DNA from: Glandiceps talaboti
Taxonomy: Eukaryota > Hemichordata > Enteropneusta > Spengelidae
DNA length: 64,000 bases
Assembly (NCBI RefSeq): GCF_964340395.1
Contig: NC_135567.1
Location: 8,594,158 to 8,658,157 of the forward strand
Direction of reading: 5' to 3'
The position numbers and the translations under genes are program-made. Below, one piece after another: positions 39,664-49,829 of this stretch. The notes below the pieces were generated by a model. That model saw nothing but the letters and a program-made list of their open reading frames with translations. It was not told where the DNA came from and made no database searches. Numbering within the stretch: position 1 is the stretch's first letter; each line of letters starts with the position of its first letter.

Positions 39664-39869
39664 TTATAATATACCTCATGCTGTGAACTCGTGGTGGCAG
39701 ACGACATCATCAGAAGCTACCATTTTGACCTGCTGTGAACTCGCGGTGGTCATGTGACCATGTAATAGTTGATGGAACTATTTCCCTAGGGAAATACTCA
39801 TTCTATTTTCCTATCACGTGACTGATTCTAGTGACTCGTGGCACAGCATCATCACTAGGTATATTATAA
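39664..39869. mobile_element. 206-bp element with 13-bp terminal inverted repeats
   Basis: TTATAATATACCT at 39664-39676 is the exact reverse complement of AGGTATATTATAA at 39857-39869. Just inside, CATGCTGTGAACTCG on the left resembles the complement of GACTCGTGGCACAGCATC on the right. The interior holds a near-repeat of TGCTGTGAACTCG (39679 and 39733) and a TCACGTGA motif. There is no coding capacity. It may be one unit with the 145-bp hairpin to its left or a second nested element. Flanking TA-rich bases prevent a confident target-site-duplication call. Confidence 0.7.
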
Positions 39870-40200
39870 TAGTAAACTATTGCTGTTCCGTTATTAAAAT
39901 AAAGCACAGCTGTTCCCAATAAAGTAGCAATAACTGTCTAAAAGTAAAGTATCCCCAACAAAGTGAAATATAACTCATCTCCCCCCCCCCCTCCGTAAAA
40001 TTATTATAGTTGTTCCTCCATGAAAGTAAAATGTAGTTGACTCCTCATAAAAGTATAGTTGTACAGTTATGTTCCCCCATATGAAAGTAGTACAGGTGTT
40101 CCCTTACAAAAGTCAAGTATAGCTGTTCCCCTAATTAATGTATAACTGCCCCCAATAAAAGATGTATACCTCCTCCCCCCCCCCCCACCCCCCAGGTGGT
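39870..40200. repeat. Further decayed 27-bp units and C-runs beyond the insertion
   Basis: Pieces such as AGCTGTTCCC, AAAGTAAAGTAT, CAAAGTGAAATATAACT and AGTCAAGTATAGCTGTTCCC show that the decayed array continues beyond the inverted-repeat insertion. Two long C homopolymers are present (C11 at 39981-39991 and C12 at 40175-40186, the latter followed by A and C6). Confidence 0.7.
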
Positions 40201-41933
40201 ATAACTATTTCTGGCACCCATATTGATTCTAGTCTATATCAAACTTTGAGTAACATTAAGTATAACATGATACAAAACATATATTAACAATAATTATATC
40301 CCAAAAATCAACATTATATTGAAAATGGTAGACCAAGTTGCTTTTTTCTTTGCATAAGCTAAACCACCTAAAGATGGTTTGTGTTAGTCTTTACAGATAT
40401 GGTTAGGAATATAGTTAAATTTGTTAGTATGGTTAATGGTTAGGGTTAGGGTTACAGTTAGTTGCCTAGACTAGAGGTGATCAAAGCATATGCAAAGGGA
40501 CTGGGCAACAGAGTCTACCAAATAAATACAATGAAGGTTTTTATGGGTTAGATATTCTTCAATTGTAATGAAATGAGAATAATGACATTGACATTCAAAT
40601 TCTCGACAAGTATGACTAGCAATTTGTATTTTATATGCAAATGCTCAATAAAAATTCCCCATAATCAAATGAGTGAGAAGGAGTTTTGTTTTGGAAGTAG
40701 TTTTAGAATGTAACAAGATGGCATTAATTAAGTAACATTGTATCACAATTGCTGTACTGAAATTAATTATGTGAGTTGATATAATTGCAGAGTTTAAAGT
40801 TGCATGTGCCATTATGGTGGTTGCTTGGGATTCCATACATTAGAATAATACTCAATTAATCTCACTTCTTTCAACCCAAACATCAATTGGTTAACATATT
40901 GCTAGGAGTATGGTAGTTGTGGTGGCTGCAGTGTTTCTCTTGTCCCCATTTTGTAATGTAGCCATTAATGTGCACTTTAATACTCATTGGACATCCCCAA
41001 TAAATACACAAATCTGTCAACCATTTTGTGGATCAAGCCTCCTATTAGATATCCCATTTTTCCACTAAATTTGCACATCTTTATTATAACAAATGGATTA
41101 TCGCACTCTATTACCACATATCAACTAACCTGTGTCTGCGGTTAATTTTAAATCTTATTTTACTATGTTAACATCTATGGCACAGTCAATTTGTGCTTAA
41201 CAAATTTCAAAAGTAGACACCCTCATAACACATAAACAAATATGTCAACTTAAGCAGTAGGGCCAGTGATTTCCATGACAGGGGATTAGGGCTTTGCTAG
41301 ATAACCCCAAGAATAATTTAGAGACAGATTGCACTTGTTTAAGGATACAGTAACAGTAATGTTCACAAATTACAAAATTTAACAGAATTTATAATCAATG
41401 ATTTCCTTAACATCTATGCTCCCTATAGCATCATATACCAGGTAACCCACAAAATCTTCAAGCCAGTATGGCTTTTGAAAAGAAATCTCAAATATTGAAA
41501 CCCCAGTAGCTGTAAATATTTTTCATTCTTTTTTATTTGCCGAAACATGTTATTTGAGGGGGGGGGGCAGCTATACTTGAAGGAACCGTACTGGAAACAA
41601 TTTATATAATCCTTTCAAACCTTTGGATTTAGTAATTGATTACTAATTATTGTTGATACTGTATTTGATTTTGAATCCTGAATTGGGTATGAATTTGTTG
41701 ACAAATTATAAATACATACTTTACATGAAAGTTGACAATGAAAAATAAGTATGTTCATTTTTCGGATTTTTTTTCAAGCTTCTGATTCGTAATAAGATTA
41801 CCTCTATGTTCTAGTCACTCATTTAATGTCATTGTTGGCGTAAATGCTACATACATTGTAGTCTTCCAAATGACTTGGAGATGTTAAAGACTTAAATTCT
41901 TACCAAGACAAGCTGACCAACCCTGAAAGTAAC
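40201..41933. other. Unique AT-rich DNA, no gene recognised
   Basis: No open frame with protein-like composition, RNA gene or known mobile element was recognised. Notable items are a short GGTTAGGG-type run at 40438-40454 (under three telomere-like units) and a G10 run at 41558-41567. Confidence 0.6.
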
Positions 41934-43650
41934 TGGTAGACTTCCTCTTCCTGTACAATATTAATACTGCGGTGGATTGCAAAGAGTGTTCTTGGTGATG
42001 TTACTGGTAGTCTTGACTTCTTCCTCTTCCTGTACAATATTAACATTGCGGTGGATTGCAAAGAGTGTTCTTGGTGATGTTACTGGTAGTCTTGACTTCT
42101 TCCTCTTCCTGTACAATATTAACACTGTGGTGGATTGCAAAGAGTGTTCTTGGTGATGTTACTGGTAGTCTTGACTTCTTCCTCTTCCTGTACAATATTA
42201 ACACTGTGGTGGATTGCAAAGAGTGTTCTTGGTGATGTTACTGGTAGTCTTGACTTCTTCCTCTTCCTGTACAATATTAACATTGCGGTGGATTGCAAAG
42301 AGTGTTCTTGGTGATGTTACTGGTAGTCTTGACTTCTTCCTCTTCCTGTACAATATTAACACTGTGGTGGATTGCAAAGAGTGTTCATGGTGATGTTACT
42401 GGTAGTCTTGACTTCTTCCTCTTCCTGTACAACATTAACACTGTGGTGGATTGCAAAGAGTGTTCATGGTGATGTTACTGGTAGTCTTGACTTCTTCCTC
42501 TTCCTGTACAACATTAACACTGGTGGATTGCAAAGAGTGTTCATGGTGATGTAACTGGTAGTCTTGACTTCTTCCTCTTCCTGTACAATATTAACACTGT
42601 GGTGGATTGCAACAAGTGTTCATGGTGATGTTACTGGTAGTCTTGACTTCTTCCTCTTCCTGTACAATATTAACACTGTGGTGGATTGCAAAGAGTGTTC
42701 ATGGTGATGTTACTGGTAGTCTTGACTTCTTCCTCTTCCTGTACAACATTAACACTGTGGTGGATTGCAAAGAGTGTTCATGGTGATGTTACTGGTAGTC
42801 TTGACTTCTTCCTCTTCCTGTACAACATTAACACTGGTGGATTGCAAAGAGTGTTCATGGTGATGTTACTGGTAGTCTTGACTTCTTCCTCTTCCTGTAC
42901 AATATTAACACTGTGGTGGATTGCAAAGAGTGTTCATGGTGATGTTACTGGTAGTCTTGACTTCTTCCTCTTCCTGTACAATATTAACACTGTGGTGGAT
43001 TGCAAAGAGTGTTCATGGCGATGTTACTGGTAGTCTTGACTTCTTCCTCTTCCTGTACAATATTAACATTGCGGTGGATTGCAAAGAGTGTTCATGGTGA
43101 TGTTACTGGTAGTCTTGACTTCTTCCTCTTCCTGTACAACATTAACACTGGTGGATTGCAAAGAGTGTTCATGGTGATGTTACTGGTAGTCTTGACTTCT
43201 TCCTCTTCCTGTACAATATTAACACTGTGGTGGATTGCAAAGAGTGTTCATGGTGATGTTACTGGTAGTCTTGACTTCTTCCTCCTCCTGTACAACATTA
43301 ACACTGGTGGATTGCGGAGAGTGTTCTTGGTGATGTAACTGTAGTCTTGACTTCTTCCTCTTCCTGTACAATATTAACACTGGTGGTGGATTGCAAAGAG
43401 TGTTCATGGTGATGTTACTGGTAGTCTTGACTTCTTCCTCTTCCTGTACAATATTAACACTGGTGGATTGCAAAGAGTGTTCATGGTGATGTAACTGGTA
43501 GTCTTGACTTCTTCCTCCTCCTGTACAACATTAACACTGGTGGATTGCGAAGAGTGTTCATGGTGATGTAACTGGTAGTCTTGACTTCTTCCTCCTCCTG
43601 TACAATATTTACTCTGCTGTGGACTGTGACATGTTCTTGGTGATGGACTC
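41934..43650. repeat. 79/77-bp minisatellite
   Basis: About 21-22 tandem units. Diagnostic pieces are GACTTCTTCCTCTTCCTG, TACAATATTAACACTG, GGTGGATTGCAAAGAGTG and GATGTTACTGGTAGTC. Units are 79 bp, or 77 bp when CTGTGGTGG is CTGGTGG. The left five or six units read GTGTTCTTGG and most later ones GTGTTCATGG, so variants are spatially sorted. TCTTCC becomes TCCTCC near the right end, and the last unit is decayed. Because 79 leaves remainder 1 on division by three and all three forward frames are mostly free of stops, a reading frame cycles through the unit and gives false open frames of up to about 115 codons. Confidence 0.97.
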
Positions 43651-44576
43651 AAGTCTATGATTGTATTTCTGCAGCAACTGTAGTTAATATTGGGCATACA
43701 TGTAGTTCACAATTGAGGTGTTCTGGGGTCAGGGGGTGTTGATGCCTACAATTCAAAAATCATTAATACCTATTTATCAGTGATTGTACAAATTAAGACA
43801 TAACAAGCCGTGTACATTCTAAAATAATGTGTACATTACGGAGGGACATGTCATCAGCAGAAGGGCAGTGAACACCAATGTTGGTAGCTCTGTGCCATTG
43901 AGGATGCATGACAAACAAATAATGGCGACTGAGTGTTTTCTGTGCATTTTCATTTTTAAGGGTGGTTGGTCATTTGACAGCTCATTTTTTTAATCTGTAA
44001 AGAATATTATCTGACAATCAAATCAAAATCAACTGTGGTAGAGAGCATAACAGGTATTTCTAATAGAAAAAATGTGTGTTGATCACGTAAAACTAGACAT
44101 AGACTAGCATAGGTTTTGAAAGTAAGAAAGAGATCTATCAGAAAATAAGTAAAACAATAATTAGCTCTAAATACCTTTTCATATAGTTTGTAACATAGTT
44201 GAATCCTGGCAGGCATCTATTGTACATTTTGATTTTGTGTTGTCTGAGTAGAAAGAGAGAAATACAGGTAATACATGTCATGGTCATGCTAAAACAATAC
44301 TTTGATTATCTGCAGATTATCATTCTGTCTTGAACATTACTTTATAACTGATGAACATAATAGAGATATCTTGTGAATAATCACCGATAGATCATCCAAT
44401 ATCTTCAAAATATCATGCTGCCCAGCTGGGGATTGACACAAGATGAACACTTTGCAAAGCTGCACTGAGAGTGAAAACATCCCACCTTGCAGACAACACT
44501 TTGCAACTCATGAACAAAGAATGTCAGTGATTTGTAAATAAAAAACAAGACTATGTAATTGTTGTAGAGCAACACA
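43651..44576. other. Unique DNA, no gene recognised
   Basis: AT-rich sequence without a convincing open frame, RNA gene or repeat. The longest open stretch (minus strand, 44007-44216, 69 codons) has no recognisable motif. Confidence 0.55.
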
Positions 44577-45834
44577 TGGATGGCTGCATTGCTAAATGAA
44601 CAAAGAAATGGCTAGAAATGTTGTAGATATATCCATACTCCATCCTTTGCATTGTGACCAATACTTTTCACTTTTCAATGTAAAATCTAATTGCATCAAG
44701 AAAAAATAAACATGAAGTTGGCAAAAAAAGATACAGTGAAATAAATGCGAATTTCACCAATCATGGAGCATAGTATCTTGGGTGTATCAGATGAAAGTTC
44801 ATGCCATGTACATTGAGACAGATATATACAGGAAATATGACATTATTGTTTCAATACATTGACAGTTGACATTGACAACATGTCGGAAAGAGATGGCAAT
44901 GTGACAAACTCTTTCACACTGAATGGGGCACATCAGTTCATTTGACCCTTCCATAACTTCACCAGTATGGTTACCCCCTCAATTTGTATGGCCTGGCCTG
45001 ACGGGTAACACATCAGCAAATAAATGAACTTGACAAGCAAACCAACAAACAAACTCAAAGGACAAACCAACTGCAGACAACAAACCTAGATAAAAATACA
45101 TCAACCAACCAACCAACAACCTCAACAGACCGACTGACCGACCAACCAACCAACCAACCAACCAACCAACCACCCAACTGGTGACAAATCCAAGTAACAA
45201 AATAACCAACTCATTAACCAACCAACAACATAGACTAGAGAGTGATATGTTTAAATAATCTCTGGGTCTGTCAGAACTTCTTGATAAAACAGAATGTATT
45301 GCATTTTCTTACTGGACTTCATGATGTTTGGTTCTTCTGTACACTTGCATCAAAAAAGGTTTACCCAAAGTGATCAACATGTGATGCATTAAATAATATA
45401 TATTGGCATTCAGGCTGTGCCATAAAAACTGAGGGTTTGACCATACTAGTGAAGTTGTGGAAGGTGTTTGAAAGGCTGTGCCTGATTCAGTGTGAAAGAG
45501 TTGATCATATATGTCTTCTTATTCCGATATGTCTTCAAAGGCAACTATCAAAGTATTGAACCAATAATACCCTACATCCAATGTATATCTCTCTCTATGT
45601 TCACGTCATTAACTTTCATCTGACACACTCAAAATAATATGCTACATGACTGGTGAAATTCATATTCATTTCACTGTGCCTTCCTAGCCAATTGCATGTT
45701 CATTTGTTCTCAATAAAATTTGGTTTTGCAAGGAGAGGTAAAAGGTATCGGTCAAAATGCAAAGGACAGAGGATTGATAAATCTACCACATTTGTGGAAA
45801 TTTCTTTGATTCTTTTATTACATACAGCCATCCA
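44577..45834. repeat. Large inverted repeat, 424-bp arms and 410-bp spacer
   Basis: The left arm (44577-45000) matches the reverse complement of the right arm (45411-45834) along its whole length, with moderate divergence. Anchors are TGGATGGCTG / CAGCCATCCA at the outer ends, TCCTTTGCATT / AATGCAAAGGA, ATCAGATGAAAGTT / AACTTTCATCTGA, CTCTTTCACACTGAAT / ATTCAGTGTGAAAGAG, and GGCCTGGCCTG / CAGGCTGTGCC at the inner ends. The spacer contains a CCAA-rich simple repeat. No transposase or other long open frame is present. It could be an old foldback or MITE-type element or an inverted local duplication. Transcription through it would give a long double-stranded RNA hairpin. Confidence 0.85.
45100..45174. 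repeat. (CCAA)n-type simple repeat
   Basis: A CCAA/ACCA tract, purest at about 45138-45174, sits in the spacer of the large inverted repeat. It continues imperfectly on both sides with CAAC-rich sequence. Its complement gives a tryptophan/valine/glycine/leucine-rich false open frame on the minus strand. Confidence 0.9.
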
Positions 45835-46228
45835 GGAATTGCACCATGCAAACCAACCAGAATAATAATAATATATGCACACCAACAATTTCCAAGATAT
45901 GAAATTTAAACATTGTTGATTGTCTTTTCATTTTCACAGATTTCACAAAGTAATGTAAGAGAATTCGAAAAATACTTTACAACTTAAGAGCTGTCAACTT
46001 CCATATTTAAACTTGAAAGTTACTAGTATCTGACCTGAACAGAAGGTCGTGGTCAAGACATAACTCCAGTTGATAAACATTACATGTACATATCAATCAG
46101 ATAATTCTAACATCTAGTTAGCTTAAATCAGTTTTGTGTATGTGCAATCTGACGAGAGCAAAGCTTTAATGGTTGAGAAATCTAAATGTAACAATTAGCA
46201 GAACTTATCTCTTGGTTGTCCCAAATCT
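45835..46228. other. Unique DNA, no gene recognised
   Basis: Nothing coding was recognised. A short AAT-rich run lies near 45861. The outer continuation of the inverted repeat is not convincing here. Confidence 0.5.
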
Positions 46229-46319
46229 TCATCTGCTTTCAGGTTGCTGTAAATTTTGTGAAAGATGTTTGAAATTACTTGATTGATTTTCATCCTTTGG
46301 TGCATCCATATCTTTTTCC
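46229..46319 (-). other. Candidate exon: splice acceptor plus start codon
   Basis: On the minus strand GTTTGCCCTTTCAG ends at 46320 and looks like a pyrimidine-rich 3' splice acceptor. The putative exon begins at 46319 with GGAAAAAGAT and then ATGG (ATG at 46309-46307). The frame reads MDAPKDENQSSNFKHLSQ and continues to a stop after 26 codons (46231-46229). A weak internal donor (TCAA|GTAATT) could let the frame leave before that stop. No protein family is recognised. It lies downstream, on the same strand, of two donor-bearing exon-like segments at 47.6 and 49.6 kb, so it could be the common second exon of that gene. This is inference from splice-like signals only. Confidence 0.25.
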
Positions 46320-46329
46320 CTGAAAGGGC

Positions 46330-47595
46330 AAACAAATTAAAAGATTGACATTAAAAGTGCCAAACAAGTGACTTGTTGACCAGGTAGTAGTGTACGAAGT
46401 CAGCCTTACTTCCAATCGGATAATTTATCCCAAAGTAAAATACTAATAAGCGACGTTTCAGTGCGTCTAGAACACCTTCTTCAAGCTATGACAAACACAC
46501 GATTATTAACTATGCATGTCCGAACGAAAGGAATACACAGTCATGTGATCAAAGGGAAATGTAGAATAAATCAATAACTTTCTAATTGTTTATTAATATC
46601 CGTATCAAAACCTCAAATAAGATATAGTATTGTAACTGTAAGAGCGTTGGGTCACACATTTCTCATAGCATACAGGCAGTTGGAGTTTTGTGTTGCTTGC
46701 CTGTGTACTTGCATCATGATGATCAGATATACGTACAGCTCCCCGACAGTAACTCTTTGTGACAGGATGACCTGCTATAATCAATAGTAGATAAGCTAGA
46801 AGCTACATGTAAGTTGGTATTTGCAGTTGAGTGAACAAATCTTCAGCCAGCCTACCACATGACAAGAGACTGACCAGTCTCTTTACCTCAATCTGATTAC
46901 AATTCTATGTAGTAGGTGGCTATTTGTTCATTATAGTTTTTGGTTGTGTTACATGTTCTTGGTTTACCCCTACATCTCATTCTGACCATTAATGATAATT
47001 AGTCAGATGTAGGAATCTGGCCCAGTTTGTTGTGTAAAATATGACCCACCCCCATCCCTTCTATTAATATTGACCTCCTTATTAAAATATTTCAAAAACA
47101 TGGTTTAAGTGCTGACACTAGTGCCATGGTTTAAAGGACTTAATCCCACCCATGTTGAAATTTTGAAAGGTATAGGTTATTTGACTTGATTTACATGGTT
47201 TGATATTATTGTACCTACCCTAACCCTCTCTCTAACTGATGCGGTAGCAGTAGGATGCCAAATTCCCCCAAATATGCAAATTAGACAATACAATGAGTCA
47301 AAGTAAATTGTGACCCTCCCCTTATCCCATTTTGTGAAATATGGCCCTCCCTAAGAACAGATTTGTTAAACAGTGATCACCCATTTCCCTACCCCTTTCT
47401 TACCATGATTGTTTGAATGCCACACAACAATGCTTTACATAAGGGATGAATAAAAAGGGACTGTAACATTAAACTTGTTTTAGCTAGGCACTACCACTCA
47501 CTATTAGTTAACCAATTACAAGCTAGGGAAGGGAATGTACTGTGTACATGTATCATGTCCCCATTTTGTGTTTCCCCCCCCCCCAACATAAAGTA
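46330..47595. other. Unique DNA with a possible dispersed-repeat fragment
   Basis: No gene is recognised. Around 46430-46500 the sequence GCGACGTTTCAGTGC followed by CACCTTCTTCAAGC resembles the ACGTTTC...CTTCTTCA pattern that I associate with dispersed invertebrate repeats. This is a resemblance only, with no family assigned. A C11 run lies at 47574-47584. Confidence 0.4.
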
Positions 47596-47602
47596 GTCTT
47601 AC

Positions 47603-47825
47603 CTAAGGTAATAGTTGTTAGGTAGGTGCAATCAATATCTTCATACCGATGTAGGCATCAAGATACGGCTACGAGTCTTGACTTGTAATCCCAACTTGTA
47701 GGTGGTCATAGTAGAGACATGCTTGTAGCTCAGTATCTGGCCATGGATGTGTTCTGCTTTGTTGACATCGTTGCAGGTCAGTCATTGGTCCACGTTCACA
47801 TTGCCAGTCATGTGTCAGTCACCTG
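47603..47825 (-). other. Candidate alternative first exon, copy 1
   Basis: Minus-strand segment ending in CCTTAG|GTAAGACT, a near-consensus 5' splice donor (GT at 47602-47601). A diverged paralogue lies exactly 2,000 bp away at 49603 with the same donor. Shared pieces, written on the plus strand, include CAGTC/TAGTC TTACCTAAGGTAAT, GTTAGGTAGGT, GATGTAGG and GTGCTTTGTTG versus CTGCTTTGTTG. A TATA-like TTTTATAGA lies on the minus strand just upstream (47853-47845), about 25-30 bp before the start of shared sequence. No clear start codon is seen, so it would be 5' untranslated. The boundaries are approximate. Confidence 0.35.
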
Positions 47826-47844
47826 ACACAACTCTCCTCCCTGT

Positions 47845-47853
47845 TCTATAAAA
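47845..47853 (-). promoter_or_regulatory. TATA-like box upstream of exon copy 1
   Basis: The minus strand reads TTTTATAGA. It is placed so that initiation 25-35 bp downstream would fall at about 47815-47825, where similarity to the second exon-like copy begins. The motif is short and the region is AT-rich, so chance occurrence is possible. Confidence 0.25.
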
Positions 47854-48258
47854 AATGAATTAAGTGAGAGGTAATGCATTTCTGTGATGGTATTAAATGC
47901 AGAGCAAAACCAAGGGCTGAGCTGGCTCAGGTTTTGTGAATAGTTCCTGCATGCGGATTTCACAACTTACAATCATACATTTTCGTTACAAGGACCAGTT
48001 AATAACATATATATAGCTATAGTGTTTGATTTTGTAAGGGGTCAAGTGGCAGGGTGTGACAAAATACCAGAGGGCAAACCACCAAGATAGGTTACACACC
48101 CTCTGTTACTTGAAACTAGGGTAGTTGGCAGTAACTATACATATTGATAAATTCTCTTGGGGACTGGGGGATGGGCAAAACAATTTAGTTACGGGAAAAG
48201 CCACTAAAGTAGGTTACTCCCTCCATATTTCCAAACAGGGGATTTTGTTCAACATAGC

Positions 48259-48421
48259 TGCAATAATTGTAGCATTTCAAATGCGATTTTGAGGGATTTT
48301 TTTCTTGTTTTTGTGGGTTTTTTCGTTCCAATGTTTGTTTCCAGTTAAACATCGGATCGATAACGAGCACAATACAGAAGAAAAAAACCTCAAAATCACA
48401 ACAAATGCTACAATTATTGCA
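48259..48421. repeat. 163-bp imperfect inverted repeat (foldback)
   Basis: TGCAATAATTGTAGCATTT at 48259-48277 is the exact reverse complement of 48403-48421. The pairing continues inward through GATTTTGAGG (48285-48294) with CCTCAAAATC (48388-48397) and a T-run/A-run followed by TTCTT/AAGAA. The loop is about 70 bp. No open frame is confined to it. It is likely a small non-autonomous foldback element or a transcribable hairpin. Confidence 0.75.
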
Positions 48422-49129
48422 GTTACCTTTGACATAGCTATTTTTGGGGACAGCCTTAGTTATCTAATCTCTAAACCTACCTTCCAGCTGAGCTCTAAGT
48501 GAAAGGGCCACCAACATGCTTGCTCTCAGCTAGGAACAAGTTAATCTAAGAAGTAAAAAGTTAACCAAGTAGTAAAAAAGCTAACTTGACTAGTAACACG
48601 CTAACACAAGTTGGAACAAGCTCAGATAAAAATTACACTGGCACTGAACAATGGGGTCAATGACAGGGAAGGTGGCTTACTACCAAACTATACTATAACA
48701 AAACGTTGAAAACTTTAATGAACTAGAAATAATTTGTTTTGACTGAGAGTATAGTGAAAATTAAATGTACCTACTCTCAGTGGGGGAGGGGGATTAGAAT
48801 TGAATAAATTTACTAAAATTATTTTTTAAGAAGTACCTGTAATTTGGTTTCAAAATGTAAAAAAACACAGGCAAATTATTTTAATAGGTAAACTTGCGAT
48901 AGTAAAGAATTTGGGCAAGCGAATGAGGAAAACTGCTATTAACAGCTGCTATGTCCCATAAGCTTAACTAGCTACTGGGAACTGAGTATTTTCAGCGAAC
49001 GTGCTAATTTATTCAAACAATATTTTGCACTGAACAGGAAAGCTTTTGAATTTGCTTTAGTTCAGTCAAAATTACTAGAATTTTGCTGTAACTATTGAAA
49101 ATACCAATAAATAAAGTTTCATTTTGAAT
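48422..49129. repeat. Unique DNA with a weak short degenerate repeat
   Basis: No gene is recognised. Between about 48525 and 48625 there are loose repeats of AGTAAAAAGTTAAC / AGTAAAAAAGCTAAC / AGTAACACGCTAAC. They are too diverged and too few to define as a satellite. Confidence 0.35.
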
Positions 49130-49560
49130 TAAACTGATGACGTGGTGAATAAGGCAAGTTAGTTTAGGTAGCAAGGATCGACAACTTCTGCACTCGACCC
49201 TGTGACGTAGCCTTCTGTTCACGCCACATGGCGGGAAATTTAAAGATGGGGTGCACCTGCTCTGTGCAGTGAAGTCTGTGAATTCCTTTTTCAAAACTTG
49301 CTAATTTGGACGGGGACTTTTGGTTCGAAACTTGACAAGTGAGGAGTTTAGTGAAATTAATAGTAGAAATTCTTTCGGCTAACATTAAACTGTTACTAGC
49401 TCACGAAATTCCGGTATCGTGTAGCATTCGGCCTGCTAGGGAACCACGCTACCAAATTATAGAATTTTTCAGTGAAATAAGACTTTGCAGTCTTCACGTG
49501 TACACATATTGGGAGTGACAGTGTTATACTTTACCGCAAATCCCAAACAGTGCACGTAAA
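49130..49560. promoter_or_regulatory. CpG-enriched promoter-like stretch
   Basis: This stretch is richer in CpG than its AT-rich surroundings. It contains a perfect E2F-type GGCGGGAAA (49230-49238), two CRE-like TGACGTGG/TGACGTAG sites (49138-49145, 49203-49210) and a CACGTG E-box (49495-49500); a second CACGTG lies at 49695. It sits just downstream, in minus-strand terms, of the second exon-like copy, so it could be a promoter or intronic enhancer for a minus-strand gene, or a promoter for a plus-strand transcript. Single motifs are weak evidence; their clustering with CpG enrichment is what supports the call. Confidence 0.3.
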
Positions 49561-49602
49561 ACTAAAACATAACTATCTAACCCACAACGAAAGCAGTCTT
49601 AC

Positions 49603-49795
49603 CTAAGGTAATCGCTGTTAGCATGGTTAGGTAGGTACAATCCAGATATATCTTCGTCCAGATGTAGGTATCAATATACGACTTTGAGTATTACACGTGT
49701 ATGGTCTCGGGCCTCGTAAGGTGCTTTGTTGGAGATCAGTCCTTGGTCATCGTTGAGGGCGCCAGTCACTGTGAGCTGTCGCCACAGTAGGTATG
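49603..49795 (-). other. Candidate alternative first exon, copy 2
   Basis: Minus-strand segment ending in CCTTAG|GTAAGACT with GT at 49602-49601, the same donor as the copy 2,000 bp away. It contains ATGCTAACAGCGATTACC shortly before the donor, which would encode MLTAITL if translated, and this ATG is absent from copy 1. It has more CpG than copy 1. The upstream boundary is uncertain; a near-palindrome AGTAAAGTGACTTTACT lies at about 49810-49826. Family unknown. Confidence 0.35.
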
Positions 49796-49829
49796 AGCAC
49801 CTAACATAGTAAAGTGACTTTACTCTCTG

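Noticed and set aside
40438-40454. Interstitial telomeric repeat (GGTTAGGG-type)
   Set aside because: Fewer than three units; too short to distinguish from chance in a GTTA-rich stretch.
42372-43697. Open frames rich in leucine and serine in the 79-bp array
   Set aside because: The frame cycles through the 79-bp unit; there is no non-repeat sequence and no homology.
44979-45221. Hydrophobic 80-codon minus-strand frame resembling a membrane protein
   Set aside because: It is mainly the complement of the CCAA simple repeat, which translates as W/V/G/L-rich sequence.
46430-46500. ACGTTTC...CTTCTTCA segment as a defined transposon end
   Set aside because: Only a pattern resemblance to dispersed invertebrate repeats; no coding remnant, terminal repeat or target duplication was found to support a family call.
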